Origin: Sipunculus nudus
Lineage: Eukaryota; Annelida; Sipuncula; Golfingiida; Sipunculidae
DNA: 64,000 nt
Direction: 5' to 3'
Assembly: GCA_026874595.1 (NCBI GenBank)
Contig: CM049307.1
Span: 45,069,678 to 45,133,677 of the forward strand
The notes below the pieces were generated by a model that saw only the letters and a program-made list of their open reading frames with translations, was not told where the DNA came from and did no database searches. Position 1 is the stretch's first letter. Every line of letters begins with the position of its first letter. Made by a program: the position numbers and the translations under genes. Of this stretch, positions 12,730 to 25,264 are shown one piece after another.

Positions 12730-13200
12730 GGACTCCTCGATCTCATTCTACAAATGTATTCTCGTATCATAAAAAGATACCTGCATATTTCCCATTAATG
12801 CTCGAACGAATGGTTCTGAACTACGGCTCGAAATCAACATCTGGAGTATTGAATTTGCCAATAGTTTTGAATGACGTCCAGCAAAATTGTTTTACAATAT
12901 ATGTTTTACAGGGTCTGATCGACATCTCATTTTCGGGAGAATCACATAATATTGTATTTCCTCCGCAATAAAAGAATGACTGCATCATGTAAAGTTAATT
13001 CTCATGTTTCAGACTCATCGTGAACTTAGAATTTACAAAATAGAAAAAACGTGTACATAGCTGTGAAATATATAATATTTTATTTCAATCATACTCCTAG
13101 AGCAGCTAGGGATTTTTTTATTAAAAAGTTTGGATTTTGTAAATTCCGATGGAAATATTACAAATACAAGTAAGCAATATCTGTAAAAATTGCTCCCGTT

Positions 13201-14200
13201 GACGTTTCCTTAACCCTCGTATAGCAACAAATGTCCAACGCAACAAACAGAAGAAAAAATGTGACAAAAGATAGTAAAATATTTGATTGTGGGTCTACTG
13301 TTAACATTTGTAAAACAACCTTGGAAAATCAGTTACCGCCGTGAAGGATGATTGCTTCGATTCTTAATCAAACAAACAAGGTTGTGCGTTGTTACGTAAC
13401 TGAAAGTGCGGATGTCAGTGTATGATATATGTTGATATAGCCCGAGCATCGTGTTGTTTTGGTTATGTAAAGATGTTGGCCTATCAGAGATTCAAAGAAT
13501 GTTAAACCATTTTAATTTGAAGTGTCAAAGTCCTCTGTGCTCGGTGTCAAAAGTAGTTAACTGGATTGATATATTTGAGAGTTTTGAAAATAAACACCTT
13601 TATCTGTACACATGTGCAACACCCGAGCAGTAAGAAAATACCAAAAGAAATATCTGATATACCAATTTAAATTTAGGAAATCTTGGTTTTTTCTTTCAGC
13701 ATGATAAAAATTGACTTTTTTAACAAATCGGATAGCAAAGGAAAACTTTGTGTGTGCTCCGGATGCCATAAATTTCAGTGTTTCGTCATGTTCGCCGCTG
13801 CCTGGCCTTGAAACTATGGCAAGGTCATAACGTCTAGTATCAGAGGAAATTCTAATTGTGTAAGATATCAAATGATAGGTCATATAGGTTTCAACTCTCA
13901 TTATGTCATGAGTTACTCCCAAGAGTATTAACTGAACTCCATTTCGCATTACACAATTCCTCCTGCAGAGGGCTTCACTTCTTTATTTAGCACCCCTTAT
14001 ATGCAAGTAAAAGAACAACAGCCAAGCATATGAAGCACCAATTGTCGTTCCGTCAAAATTAAAAAAATACCGTTTTTTATCAGGCGTGGTTTTGAAATAA
14101 AAAGGGTGTCAACGACAGAGAGGCATTTTTAAAATATTACGAGGATGGCCATTGTTTTACCCTGTTTGATATGGTAAATGGTATTTTTTCTTAATCCCGT
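13201..14200. other. No gene recognised; one unexplained 130-codon frame
   Basis: A minus-strand frame at 13557-13949 is open for 130 codons but shows no recognised domain, has no homolog elsewhere in the window that I could see, and sits in AT-rich DNA. I treat it as unsupported. The rest shows nothing. Confidence 0.4.
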
Positions 14201-14209
14201 TTCGCTTTA

Positions 14210-16340
14210 CTCCATGTAAAGTGTGTGCCCCAAACAGGACAACAGGATGATTAAGGTCTTTGCAGAGTCAGTAGATTACAGTGCCATGGAGAGCATTAAA
14301 AACAACGAGAAGAAGCTTAAAGGCGATGTATATAGCTTCTAGAGTAGTTCTCTGCGAACAAGAGATATGTGATATTTTGCACACATCACTGTGAACGTAA
14401 TAAGATGGGCTGTGAACAAGAAACCACCAAGTAATCAGTTAGCGTAGTCAAAATTTCAGATGAGTTAACGCTGAGCTATTTTTCCAGATTATGGGATGCA
14501 AATGATGATTGATGCGGCTTAGAATTGTCAGAGATCGATTATTTTCTAGGTGTAAGTCTGACCTATGCACTCTTGGAACAACACCCATAAAGCGTAGATA
14601 GAAGCATTTAAACAAGAACTGGTATGTTTAAACAAAAGAGTGAAATATTTCACACCGACAAACAGATAGACCGATCCTAAATATAAATATGTTTTTTAGG
14701 GTTCAGTTCAAAGCCTAAACCTTATCTAGGTACAACAAGTCAACCATGGGTCATGACGCTCAGCAGAATTTAAGAAAAAAGATCAGATAAATGAGACATG
14801 CGTGAATTATTACAATGGGTGAAGGAGTTGCTACTTGACCTGTTACTTTGACCTTAAAACGATCGTATTTTCCGGAAAAAGGCAGTTAATTAGCAGTATT
14901 ACGAATGGGGCGACATTAAAACTTCTTCACCATGGTAAAAGTATCTTATTTTTTATACAACTGCAACATACTGGCAGCTGTAAGTGCATTGTAATTTAGT
15001 TATTGTGTATTTTGGTCTAAGAAGACATGGGTCGTACTGCTCATAACCTACATGACAAAAGCAGGAAGAATGTATACTTGGCGGCGACAATGCTTTGTGT
15101 ACCAATCCCGTTTTATAAGGGTTGTAGACAAATTTAACCTGGAAATTAATGCAATAAGCTTATCATAACAGAATTTTGTATTACAAAAAGAGATATCCGA
15201 GGTACGAATGGCTTTCCTCCATGTCTATAAGACACAGATTAGAATCTCATTCAAGTGCATTCATGAGATGGTAACTAAAATGTACCCTCAGATATATTAA
15301 ACAGTTTAGTCACCCTTGGTTGCTAGGTACAGGAGTGATGGACGGCTATTAAAAATAGGAGACTTACAATAATACTGTGTATGAGCTGATTTGAACTTAA
15401 AAAGCAATGTCAAGTTCCCCAATTTTTATACTCATCTGAGTTCTTGATTGAAACAATTTGGGTATCAGGACAAAATATGCAGTACATTTACTTCCATAGT
15501 TAAAGTTTTCACAAAGATCGTATATATATATCTGCAGAGGTGATCAATCTTCGAACTTATCCAAGAACATAATTAAAATAGATGCTCTCAAGTTTGAGCA
15601 ACAAAAAAAATATGCAGTACTTGAAACGTAATGGGATTCACCAAAATTCGATATAATCCCAGAACAGACTTTGAAGTTCAAGTCAATAGTGTTTAAACTT
15701 GTCCTTTAACTTGGGTATAACAACAGGTTTTTTTTTTTTACTTTAAATATACATGTATATATATTTCTGCAGATATGTACTTCAAGATCATTTCAACAAA
15801 AGAAATCATTCATTGTCCATGTCATTTTCATTGTTAAAGTCATCACCACAAATTATTGGGCCTTATCCTGTGATCCATATGCATATCCTATGATATCCCA
15901 TATCTATGCATATGCATAATTTCAAGGTGCAAAAACTACAAAAGGATTAGAGGGACAAGTAGTCTTCCATACGTAAGACAAAGGTTTCCAGGATCTATTA
16001 AAGACATTAGGTATATACCCATTATTGTGATGTAACCAGTGACATTGACAGAATGATCGCTATAGCAGAGGAGACTTTCAGTCAGCTGAACTGTAGTCCA
16101 GGTGCCAAAATGAGGTTTCGGACTTGAACTTGTTTTATCGTCTGCCAACTTTTTATGATAATACCCTATTTTGAGGGTGCTGAAATCAAATCTGGATGAT
16201 GGATTTATAAGACTGCCACCAAGATAGCCGCCAAATGTGAAATTATCCTGTCGTTGCAATAAAATGGTGTGTACATGTACTGTTAAGGCACAAATTATGG
16301 CCAAATTAAGGTCAATAACCTAATCAAACGTGCGTTTTGT
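14210..16340. repeat. Array-associated flank (14.2-14.9 kb matches 39.6-40.2 and partly 47.9 kb)
   Basis: The stretch from about 14230 (ACAGGATGATTAAGGTCTTTG, through TACAGTGCCATGGA) aligns with 39625-39700, and a weaker third copy lies near 47960-48020. This is duplicated flank carried with the sulfotransferase units. From about 14900 to 16340 I see no domain. A 122-codon minus frame at 15936-16304 is unassigned, and two similar AT-rich stretches near 15480 and 15800 look like an old internal duplication. Confidence 0.5.
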
Positions 16341-16344
16341 TCAA

Positions 16345-17060
16345 CCGGCGACATACTACATCCAAATAGGTGCATGTAAAACGCCAGAATCTTTTCAAGT
16401 TCTCCCTTCGCTTCCTTACTCAGATTGTTGTAAGCCTCAGATTTGAGCAATTTCCTTCAAGATTTCATGATATATACACACGTTGTGATTTCCCCAGCAC
16501 TCGTTATCTGCACTTTAATCACCCTCTGGCAGAAGTTCGTCCAGTTAGCATTTGAATGCAAATGGTTTAGAACTTCTGATGGAAGTCGAGGTATGTCTGT
16601 TGAAGGATCGATTACCCCAGCAGTCTTGTAAGCTTACAATTCTTTTCCAGTGAAATTCCCGTAGTGAGGCATGAGTTGTTTGCCCGCCCATCGACACGGA
16701 ATTGACAAATGGCGATGAAAACCCATTGAGCCATTTGCTAATATTTAGAATTTGTTTATGTAAATTTGTCAACGTTATGTCTGTCATATGGATGGCGAAC
16801 TGTGAAATAACTTAGGGATATTCCTTCGTAATAGGATCGTTTTTCTTACTTGTGTACTTCCTAAGTTTCACTTTATTATCAAACCAGGATCTTCTCCAAA
16901 AGTTTGACCCGGCCTCTGGAATGAAGCAAAAGAGCAAAAATTCCCTTTGTCCTAAACGAGCAGTGTAACTTTGTTCCATGGATGATTAACAATGCAGTAG
17001 TTGTTCTCTGCTTCACATACTTTGTACCCTGATCAATAGCTCACTATACAAATCGACATG
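16345..17060 (-). pseudogene. Sulfotransferase pseudogene (array copy, heavily deleted)
   Basis: The minus strand carries recognisable pieces of the catalytic exon in the right order: the C-terminal lysine/leucine-rich helix region (16400-16470), the segment equivalent to KTAGVIDPSAD (16575-16630), a shortened middle part, then the 3'-phosphate motif as VRHPYD near 16782-16800, and a damaged 5'-phosphosulfate region near 16895-16930. Most of the segment between the 3'-phosphate motif and the conserved Cys-rich patch is deleted. No long frame survives. It is closest in layout to the copy at 35.9-36.9 kb, with which it also shares the adjoining tandem repeats. Confidence 0.85.
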
Positions 17061-17330
17061 TTCATTAGTAATATCATGTAGCAACAAATAACAAATATCT
17101 AGTCAATGTAGACGAATGGAAATGTAATTTCTCAACCTCTCAGTTTGCAGCTTGGCCTGATCATTAGGAATATCCTTTTAAAAAACAAAATCTAATTAAG
17201 GTAGACGAATGCAAATGTAATTTGCCAGTCTCTCAATGTACAACCAGACCGTATCATTAGAAATATCCTGTAACACAATAACCTAAGTTCTGATCAATGT
17301 AGACACACTCAAATGTGTTTCTAGTGATTC
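17030..17330. repeat. Tandem repeat of roughly 90 bp beside the pseudogene
   Basis: About three degenerate units, each containing variants of CATTAGGAATATC and TCAATGTAGACGAATG followed by AAATGTAATTT. The same repeat type lies at 36.89-37.08 kb beside another sulfotransferase pseudogene, so it was copied with the unit. Confidence 0.7.
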
Positions 17331-17379
17331 CATCACTTTAGAGCATAACATAACCATATGAAGACCACATTATTTCTTT

Positions 17380-20300
17380 TTTTTTATTTTTACCAAAGTG
17401 AACCTGGTGTTTAATATGGTAACGCCACCATTGAGAAGCTGCACTAAATGTTTTGAAAGAGTTTTGTACCCAATGTTTTTACAATCCTGAGGACAAATGT
17501 ACCCAGCAGAGATTATTTTGAAGTGTTGTATTGAAAGCTGTGCAGTGGAAACCATGGTGGACTACCTGTTCTTTGTTCCAAATAAGCTAAAGGATTTAGA
17601 GGAACAGAGGACACCCAGAGACCCTTTTTGTTATAATCTGTTGCCTGTTTTGGCTGTTGGTCCTTTTAATAAAAAGACAAAAGCAAAGCCGTTTAAATCC
17701 TTTAGCACTTGTTTAAACTTGAAACATAATGGTAACTGCACCTTCAGGCATTGGAATAGTTCATGGACAAATTGTAAATGAAAATAAAATTTAACTGGTC
17801 ATGGTATCACTCTAGAAACGACCACAAATGAATGGACATTTTAGCCTGCTCACTTAAAATGTTAGAGGACTCAATAATTTTAAGAAGAGAAATCAATTTT
17901 TAAATGGTTGCACAGGCAAAAAGCAGAAATAATATTTTTCAAGAAATTTATGGGTCAGTTAGAAATAAAAATCAGTGGAAAAATGAATGGGGAGGTCAAA
18001 TTTATTGTCATGGCTCTAGCCAGAGCAGAGGTTTTGCGATTTTGTTGAAAAATACTGTAGACTTTAAATGTAAACAAAGGGTTTATGTTCAAGGTAGAAT
18101 CATTTTGTTAAGAGTAGAAATTTATGGTGTTGAATATATTCTAATAAATGTATATGCTCCGAATGTTGCTAGAGAATAAATTTTGTTTTATACTCATATT
18201 TTAGACAAAATAACAGATGCAATGTTTGAGGCTGATGCTAATGTTATTATCGCGGGAGACATGAACTGTATTTTAAATGATGAACTGGACAGGAAAGGAG
18301 GTATATGTTGGACAAGGAAAGGCGTTGTTAATATTATTAATGAAATTATGGAAGAATATGACTTGTGTGATGTTTGGAGGGTAAAATATCCTTGCTTGAA
18401 ACAATTAACATGGAGCCGTAAAAACCCAAACATATATAGGCGTCTCGATTACTGGTTTATTTCAAGAAATTTATTTGATTTCATTTCAGCTGTAAACGTT
18501 GGATATTCTAACCATAGTGATCACAACCCAGTTATTGTTTCCATAAATAATTAGGAAGTAATTAGCAAATTAGAAAGGGAAATGGTTTATGGAAGCTAAA
18601 CGCATAATTTTTGAATGATGAAGAATATATCAAATTGATAAAGAATGAGATATCTTACTGGCTTGAAGATATATCAGGTACTAACGACCCTAGAATTATA
18701 TGGGAATATATTAAATACAAAATAAGACAAGTGTCGATTAATTATGAAAAAGAAAGAGCAAAGAGAAATAAAGACAGAGAGAAAGCTTTAGAGGAAGAAA
18801 TAAAAACCTGCAGTCTCAAATTGGATTATTAAATGATGATGAAAAAATTGTAACTATTGAAAATAATGTTGAAAAATTAAAACAAGAATTAGAATGTATA
18901 GAAAACAAGAAAGTAGAAGGTACTATTCTAAGATAAAAAATTAGATGGTATGAACAAGGCAAGAAAAGCAATAACAATTTTCTTAACCTGGAAAAGAGAA
19001 ACTCAAAGAATAAAGCAGTAATGAAATTAATACTAAATGATGGACAAGTTGTCGAGAATAATAAACAGATATTGAAGCAGATAGTTAATTTTTATAAAAC
19101 TTTATATTCCTTTACCATTCTTGACTCTTGACATTCAGCAATTTAGTGTAAATAATTTAAATATGAGTAACATTATTTCTCTAAATATTGGAAATCAAAG
19201 TATTTGTGAAGGTAAATTTAGTATAGTCACTAAGCTTTAATGCTTATGAAAGCAAATAAAAGTCCAGGCAATGATGGAATTTGTTCTGAATTTAAAAAAT
19301 ATCTGGCCTATGTTTGGACAATATTTAGTTGATAGTCTTAATTATTCAAATGAAGCTGGCGAATTGTCACCTTCCCAAAAAAGAAGCAGTTATTAACTTA
19401 ATAGATAAAAATAAAGATCGTACAAAACTTAAGAACTGGAGTCCGATTTCACTGTTAAATGTCGACTATAAAATAGGATCAAAAGCACTGTCTCTAAGAT
19501 TACAAAAGGTAATTCCAAAATTAATTCATTCAAATCAGTTTTGATATGTTAAAGAGAGATACATTTTTACTATTATCAGACTTTTAACAGAAATTATGAA
19601 TTATACCAAGAGATATAGAAAGGCAGGCTTAATATTAGCACTTGATTTTGAAAAAAAGCTTTCGATTCCTTGGAATGGCCATTGTTGATTAAAGTTTTGC
19701 GGTATTTTAATTTTGGACCGTCATTTATTTGTTGGATTAAAACAATCTATTAAAATATTAAAAGTTGTATAATAAATAATGGCACAACATCTCAGTACTT
19801 TCCAGTTGGTAGAGGTGTGAGACAGGGTGACCCATTGTCTCCATATTTATTCATTCTTTGTATTGAAATTTTGGCATTACAAATAAGAAACAATGAAAAT
19901 ATTAGCGGAATTAACATTTTTGGACAGGAAATTAAATTACTCCTCTTTGCTGATGATATGACAGCAATTTTGTCAAATCCTGATTCTGCAAGAAACTTAA
20001 TAGAAGAAGTCAAAATGTTTAAAAAGATATCGGGGTTAACACTAAACATAGAAAATACAGAAGCTATGTGGATTGGTTCAAAGAGGAATGATATAGAAAA
20101 ACCATTAAATATTAATTGGTCAAAATCGCACATGAAAATACTGGGCATATATTTTTCATTTAGCAAAGAAGAGGCCGCCTATTTAAATTTTGAAGATAAA
20201 TTAAAAAAAAAAATGAGGTTAGCAGCCCAAATTCGGAAAACAAGAAACTTGACCTTGTTAGATAAGATTCAGATCATTAGGTCATATCTAATCTCATCTT

Positions 20301-21911
20301 TTCAGTTTATATTTACATGTGTCAATACACCTTAAAATATAAAAAGAAATTGATAAAATAATTTTCTCCTTTCTGTGGAATTCAGGGAAGGAACAACTGA
20401 AAAGGATCCTTCTAATTCAACCAGTGACTGCTTGGTGATTGAATGTCCCTCATGTTGATAGTATAATATAAACATATAAGATAACATGGATTTTAAAGCA
20501 TATTTCAAACCAAAGAAAAGAAGTGACAGACATGTGGAAAAATATACTTGCAACCGTTGGATTAGATTTCGATTTACTTTTGCATTGTGAATATGGTTAT
20601 GATTTTATATCTCATCTAGAAGATGAACACCAGTTTCTGTCAGGTTTATTTAAAATTTGGAAAAAGATATAATCAGTGAAGATCAGGTAATATGGTATTA
20701 TAGTAATATTGGTACTGATAGTGATACTTTTTTAGTAGAAACTTGTATGAATCAGGCTTACTTTATGTTAATAATTTATATCTCCCTGATGGAAAATTAA
20801 TCCCTTTTAAAAATGGCAAAACAAAGGCGTTAAAGAATTGGAATATATAAGATGGAGAACAGTAGTTGAAAAGGTGAAAATATCTTGTAAAATATATGAA
20901 GTTGATGTATTTAGTTAACAAGTGAGTATTCTGATGAGTTGTTAATATCTGAGAACAGAGTGGGTATACCACTCAAACTGTAACTCAAGACGCCTGTTTA
21001 ATGTATTTATTGCTCTATTAGATAATAAGCAATATATTCCTAGGATATCAAAATATTGTTATGATATTGATGAGATTGATTGGAGTAAAATTTGTTTGTT
21101 ACCATTTGAATTATGTCAAAATACTCAATCAACATGTTTTCAGTACAAATTGTTACAGGATATCTCGGTAAATAACTATTGGCTGATGAAATTGGGACTG
21201 AAGGACAATAGTATGTGTACTTTTTGTTGTAAAGAAATAGAAACAGCTGAGCACCTGTACTGGTCATGTGACATATATTTGGCAGCAAGCACACAACATA
21301 TTTGACTTAGGATATAATGAGAATTTCTTAAATAAAAATGATGTCCTTCTTCGTAATCCTGATTTTACAGACAGTTTAAATCTAATATATTATTCTGAGT
21401 AAACGCTACATTTATTGGAGTAGGCAGAAACAAATTATTGTTTCATTCTTAGGATTAAAAATACCTTGCATATTTTAAAAATATTGAATTTCTTATTGCA
21501 AGAAAGAATAACAGAATTAGTAAATTCCATGACAGGTGGTCCAATATTCAAAATATAAGTGTTTATACATTATAATCACAAATGTATACGATTTTCTTTT
21601 TTCGTATTGAGGGTTTCTGATCATGTTTTGTGTTTTGTGTTAAACTCAAATTAGGCTAGTTCTCGACTTAAGTATAGTAACTTTATGCAAATTTGTGTTT
21701 TTATATGTGTGTATTGCTTGTGTGCATGTATTTGCAAATATGTGTTTATGTTTCTGGATATATATAAATGATTATAATGACAATATGTATGAGATGTATA
21801 CATGTACGTATATGTATATATATGCGTTTGAATATTGTAATAACGTATATCCTGTGTACATCCTTGTACACAATTGTATATGTTTGGAGAAATAACCATT
21901 TAAAAAAAACT
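17380..21911 (+). mobile_element. Degenerate L1/Tx1-like LINE retrotransposon (older copy)
   Basis: Broken ORF2 on the plus strand. The apurinic-type endonuclease is spread over 17830-18554 in three frames, with WGGQIYCHGSSQSRG, INVYAPN, AGDMNCIL, RRLDYWFI and SDHNPVIV. The reverse transcriptase follows: fingers near 19260-19540 (SPGNDG, WSPISLLNVDYK) and palm at 19817-20335 with RQGDPLSPYLF and FADDMTA. A C-terminal zinc-knuckle-like Cys-Cys-His-Cys patch sits near 21210-21270. Many stops and frameshifts make it inactive. Upstream, 17380-17781 holds Cys-rich coding-looking sequence that may be an ORF1 remnant; that part is uncertain. An A-rich end at about 21901-21911 may be the 3' tail. It is related to, but clearly diverged from, the LINE at 26.4-31.7 kb. 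Confidence 0.88.
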
Positions 21912-22513
21912 TTACACTAATGTTAGATTTTAAAAGAAATATCCAAAAACTTCAAAATACACAATTTGTTTCTAATAATAAAATATGTAGTAGGCAAGGT
22001 TTGAAATTAATTTTGTTCTGATCTTTTTTCTTATTAATTTACACATAACACTGTAGGGATGTTATTTCTATGGTCTGTGCAGCAAAATGTCCATCTTTCA
22101 TCAGTGTGTTGTTGTATTATCTATTACTATCTGTCGTATTTATTATGAAACTAAACTGGTCTCCGTGTGCTGAATTTCGAACGGGTGGGCTGAGTACACA
22201 CAAATTAATAACTATTCTGAAGCCAGGCAAACAAGGAAATCCGTATCAATTTAACACATCCCAGTAAAACTTCAAAGAATTATCATTTCAATCATAGTTA
22301 CAACATAATCCAGTATATACCTAATTACATTTAAATTTTTGCATACTAATAATTTACATACAAAAATGGATAAGTATAAAAAGAAATTAATAAGACCAAA
22401 TACGAATTCGTTTTCATTACTCTGACCTGCCTATAACAACCAGAATACACTTTGACCGATAACATATATGTTTGCACATTTATATTCCTTATGGTGATCA
22501 AAATATTTTCGTT
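21912..22513. repeat. 3' flank of sulfotransferase gene 2, duplicated at 35.3-35.95 kb
   Basis: AATAATAAAATATGTAGTA near 21977 is repeated near 35382, and the two segments stay alignable through CTGTGCARC, GTGTGTTGTTGT and the stretch just before the stop codon. The 65-codon plus frame at 22070-22267 is not supported as a gene. Confidence 0.7.
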
Positions 22514-24616
22514 TTATTCCAAATAGTTCTTATATCCAAACAGTTCCATGTCAAGCGCGAGAACCTTTTTGAGTTTTGCTTTGGTTTCATGATTCAGGTT
22601 GTTGAAAGCCTCAAGTTTGAGCAATTTCCTTCGAGATTTCATAATATTAAGGTAAGCCTCTAGGTCTCCGACGCTTGCCATTTGCTCTTTAATTACTCCT
22701 TGACAGTAGCGCTCCCAATGACCCTTTGAGTGTAAATGGCTCAGAAGGTTCGAGGGAATGGAAGGCATGTCCGCTGAGGGGTCGATTACACCAGCAGTCT
22801 TCCAAGCCAGCCAATTTTTTTCCAGGGTGATTTCTGGAGTAAGGCATGAGTTATTGGCCAGCTGGATCACACGAAACTCACAAATAGCCTGGAAAACCCA
22901 CTTAGTTTTCAAAGTGTCATTTGATAAAGGTCCTAAATTTCTTTTTGTAGAAAGATATGCGATATCGGTTGAAGCTGATTCAAGTTTTATGATAACGTCA
23001 TACTTGTTTCTACAAACGTCACAGAGGCTGTAGTATGGGAGAAAATGGGCGTTATTTAAACTATGGTTTTCTATAGCGTCGATATAGAACTGAACAAATT
23101 CTGTAAAGGTCACATTGTGACCACATCTGAGAGAAATATCGTGTGCTCCTTTCCGATATTGCTTAATTATTCTTCTAGCAATGTTCTCATGTTGAGTGTT
23201 TGGTCTTAAAAATTTATCAACATACCCTGACCAAAGCCTATCGTAAGGGTGGCGAACTGCTAAAACTTTAAGATAATATTGCATATTCTCTTTCGGATAT
23301 GACCTTAAACGTTTAGCTTTATTTCCCACGCAAGTACTTTTCCAGAAGGTCGATCCGGCTTTTGGGGTGTAGCAAAGTAATATTTTCTTGTTGTCATCAA
23401 CGAAATATGTAATTGCTCTCGATGGATGGTATTTCAGAGTGTAGTAGGAGTTTCTTGCTTTGCATACAGTTTGGAGCCTTTTGAGACGCTGACTGTATGT
23501 CTCCACTTGATTATCAGAAATTTGCTGCAGAAGTGTCAAAACGACAGAATTTTCTTTGTTAAAAATGGAAATACAGTTTCTTTAATTTCCCCTAAAAATA
23601 TGTAGAAGCACTTCTGATTCAAACGTTTTCACAGAATTTAAAATAGAATCAATCGAAGGGAAGAAGGGTTTAATCTAATGCATTTCTGAAACATAAAAAC
23701 TGATATATTTTTATTTTGATATATTCATTCTGCATGTTTTGTCGACTCCATTGTTAGGTTGAATGAATAAAAGCAATATTTGAATGCAGAGGACGAACGA
23801 TTGAAACCCCACATTGAATTATTTCAAAGGTGTTTATGAAATACAAAAAAGAATTATCTTCATAGATTAAAGAGAAACATCAAAATATTTTTATTTTACA
23901 TACCTTTGACGTGGTATTTTCTATTTTGTCAAGACCTAATGTAATCTGATCGAAATTATGGTAGGAAATCCAGATGAGAAAAGGACAAATTGCCATGACA
24001 ATGGATATTCTGAGGCATGAGGTGAACGTGAGTGACCTTTTCAGTGCTTCTGCAAAATATCCTGAAAGATGTTCATAATATCTTGTATGAAGTTCAAAAT
24101 GTATCCAACCAGTTCTCTTTCACAAGAAAACTATGTAAACGTCAGATGATGAAGTTCATTAGAATCCATATTTTTAACATACCAAAAATCACTCCATTTG
24201 CAATGATTTCATGTTAGTACCAAACCAAGCAGGTTAAGTATGGTTGTTTGTCCGTTCGTCGATTAGCGAAATTACTCAAAAAGGTTATTGACGAATTTTG
24301 ATTAAACTTTGGGATAGCTGGCCAATGATACTTGGAACAATTGTTTAAATTTGGGACTATCCGGATACCATCTTGATCCAGGAAATACATGTAACATATT
24401 TTTTTATATTACATGTTGTCATTTTGCGTATGCAATGGTAGGAATGCAGCACTGTTTAACACAAAACAGAAATCATAAGGCTGATGCCATATGATTCAGT
24501 ATGAACTACTCTTTAAATATGATATATAACTACACATTTTTAAGTAATATGTGATATATTAAATTGTTCTATAAGGAAATTCTATACATCCAATGCGTAA
24601 CCTTACCATACGCCAT
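22514..24616 (-). CDS. Carbohydrate sulfotransferase, CHST8-14-like (array gene 2, complete)
   Basis: Golgi-lumen glycan sulfotransferase of 392 residues in three exons. Coding exon 1 is 24607-24616 (ATG GCG TAT G, donor GTAAGG). Exon 2 is 23904-24061 (158 nt), with the anchor ISIVMAICPFLIWISY at about residues 22-37. Exon 3 is 22514-23524, the whole catalytic domain. All joins keep frame (phase 1, then phase 0) with consensus acceptors CTTTCAG and CTTCTGCAG. Exon 3 carries the PAPS 5'-loop TPKAGSTFW (about 109-117), the 3'-phosphate motif VRHPYDRLWSGY (about 145-156), the Cys patch LCDVCRNKYDV and the end DMELFGY. The first in-frame codon of the exon 3 open frame is TTG, not a start, which supports splicing. 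It is about as similar to gene 1 as a recent duplicate. AATAAA overlaps the stop codon. The glycan substrate is unknown. Confidence 0.93.
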
Positions 24617-24639
24617 TATGTCTTTTCTTGCCAGACTGT

Positions 24640-25010
24640 AGAACTGAGCCTTCAAGTTACACATAACAATGTGCTTGTACAGCACTGGTAAAGAGATGTA
24701 ATCTCAAGAACATTACTTCGAGTGATAAATATATGAAATTCTCCTTATTGAGACTTCCAAAAGTGTATATCATTCAAACAACCTCTGCCTTCGCCTTTTA
24801 CTGTTTGGCCGATTGATATGTTTAACCGTTATCATTCAATCATAACCTGTGAAATACAACGGGCACGAATGGTGTTCGCAAGTCATGGCAGCTGCCCAGT
24901 TTCTTTAAGGGAATACGTTAATGAGCCAGCATGTAAGGTATTTGCATTTACTGGCGTTTATTTGTGTTGGACCGAGGGAACCTACATGCAGCAAGCACAT
25001 ATAAATGATT
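24640..25010. promoter_or_regulatory. Presumed promoter-proximal region of gene 2, duplicated at 34.52-34.89 kb
   Basis: It lies directly upstream of the gene 2 start exon and matches 34520-34890 closely (shared CAAGAACATTACTTCGAGT, TATCATTCAAACAACC, GCAGCTGCCCAGTTTC and CCAGCATGTAAGGTATTTGC). Conservation between copies may reflect recent duplication rather than function. No clear TATA box was assigned on the minus strand. Confidence 0.45.
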
Positions 25011-25264
25011 ATTGAATCAATCGAAGGGTAGAAAGGTTATATCTAATGCATTTCTGAAACAAAAAACTAATCTATTTTTATCTGGATAGATTTTTCATGT
25101 TTTGTCTACACCCTTGTTTGGCTGAATGAATAAAAGCAACCTTTGAACGAGAGAATGAACGATTGAAACACCATATTGCATCATTTCAGAAGTGTTTATG
25201 AAATACAAAAAAAATATCTTAATAGATTAAAGAGCAACATCAAACCATTTTTCTTTTAACATAC
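25011..25264. repeat. Duplicated intron-2 sequence joined to the gene 2 upstream region
   Basis: From TGATTATTGAATCAAT onward this matches intron 2 of gene 1 (near 4470) and gene 2 (near 23645). The match with the 34.9 kb promoter copy stops just before it. The join marks a rearrangement that removed a catalytic exon. Confidence 0.75.

Larger units (their letters stand above)
10740..13200. repeat. Array block A: duplicated upstream flank, membrane exon deleted
   Basis: This aligns with block B (41.85-45.1 kb) in pieces: the CTTTCATRCTTG / GGGGGACTGGGGA stretch near 10840, the TTTGATGTACACTGAACCATC stretch near 11060 and again at 11628, the GGTCACTGGGGTAAC stretch near 11780, GTGGCCAATGCAGACTCG near 12015, and the start-exon region near 12540. 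Relative to block B, about 300 bp containing the transmembrane exon is missing at about 10880, where CTATCGAAACG runs directly into TCAGAAAATTCC. The 96- to 125-codon frames within it are not conserved in block B and are not called as genes. Confidence 0.75.

Noticed and set aside
13557-13949. 130-codon minus-strand frame
   Set aside because: No recognised domain, AT-rich, not duplicated with neighbouring genes, and no splice logic.
15936-16304. 122-codon minus-strand frame
   Set aside because: No recognised domain, and it lies in the decayed flank of a pseudogene.
21651-21899. Overlapping frames rich in Tyr/Cys near the old LINE's end
   Set aside because: Low-complexity TGTATA-rich sequence in the LINE 3' region, open on both strands.
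22514-23539. Gene 2 exon 3 frame read as starting at 23539
   Set aside because: The codon there is TTG inside the polypyrimidine/acceptor region. The spliced model with anchor exon and start exon keeps frame and supplies a membrane anchor.
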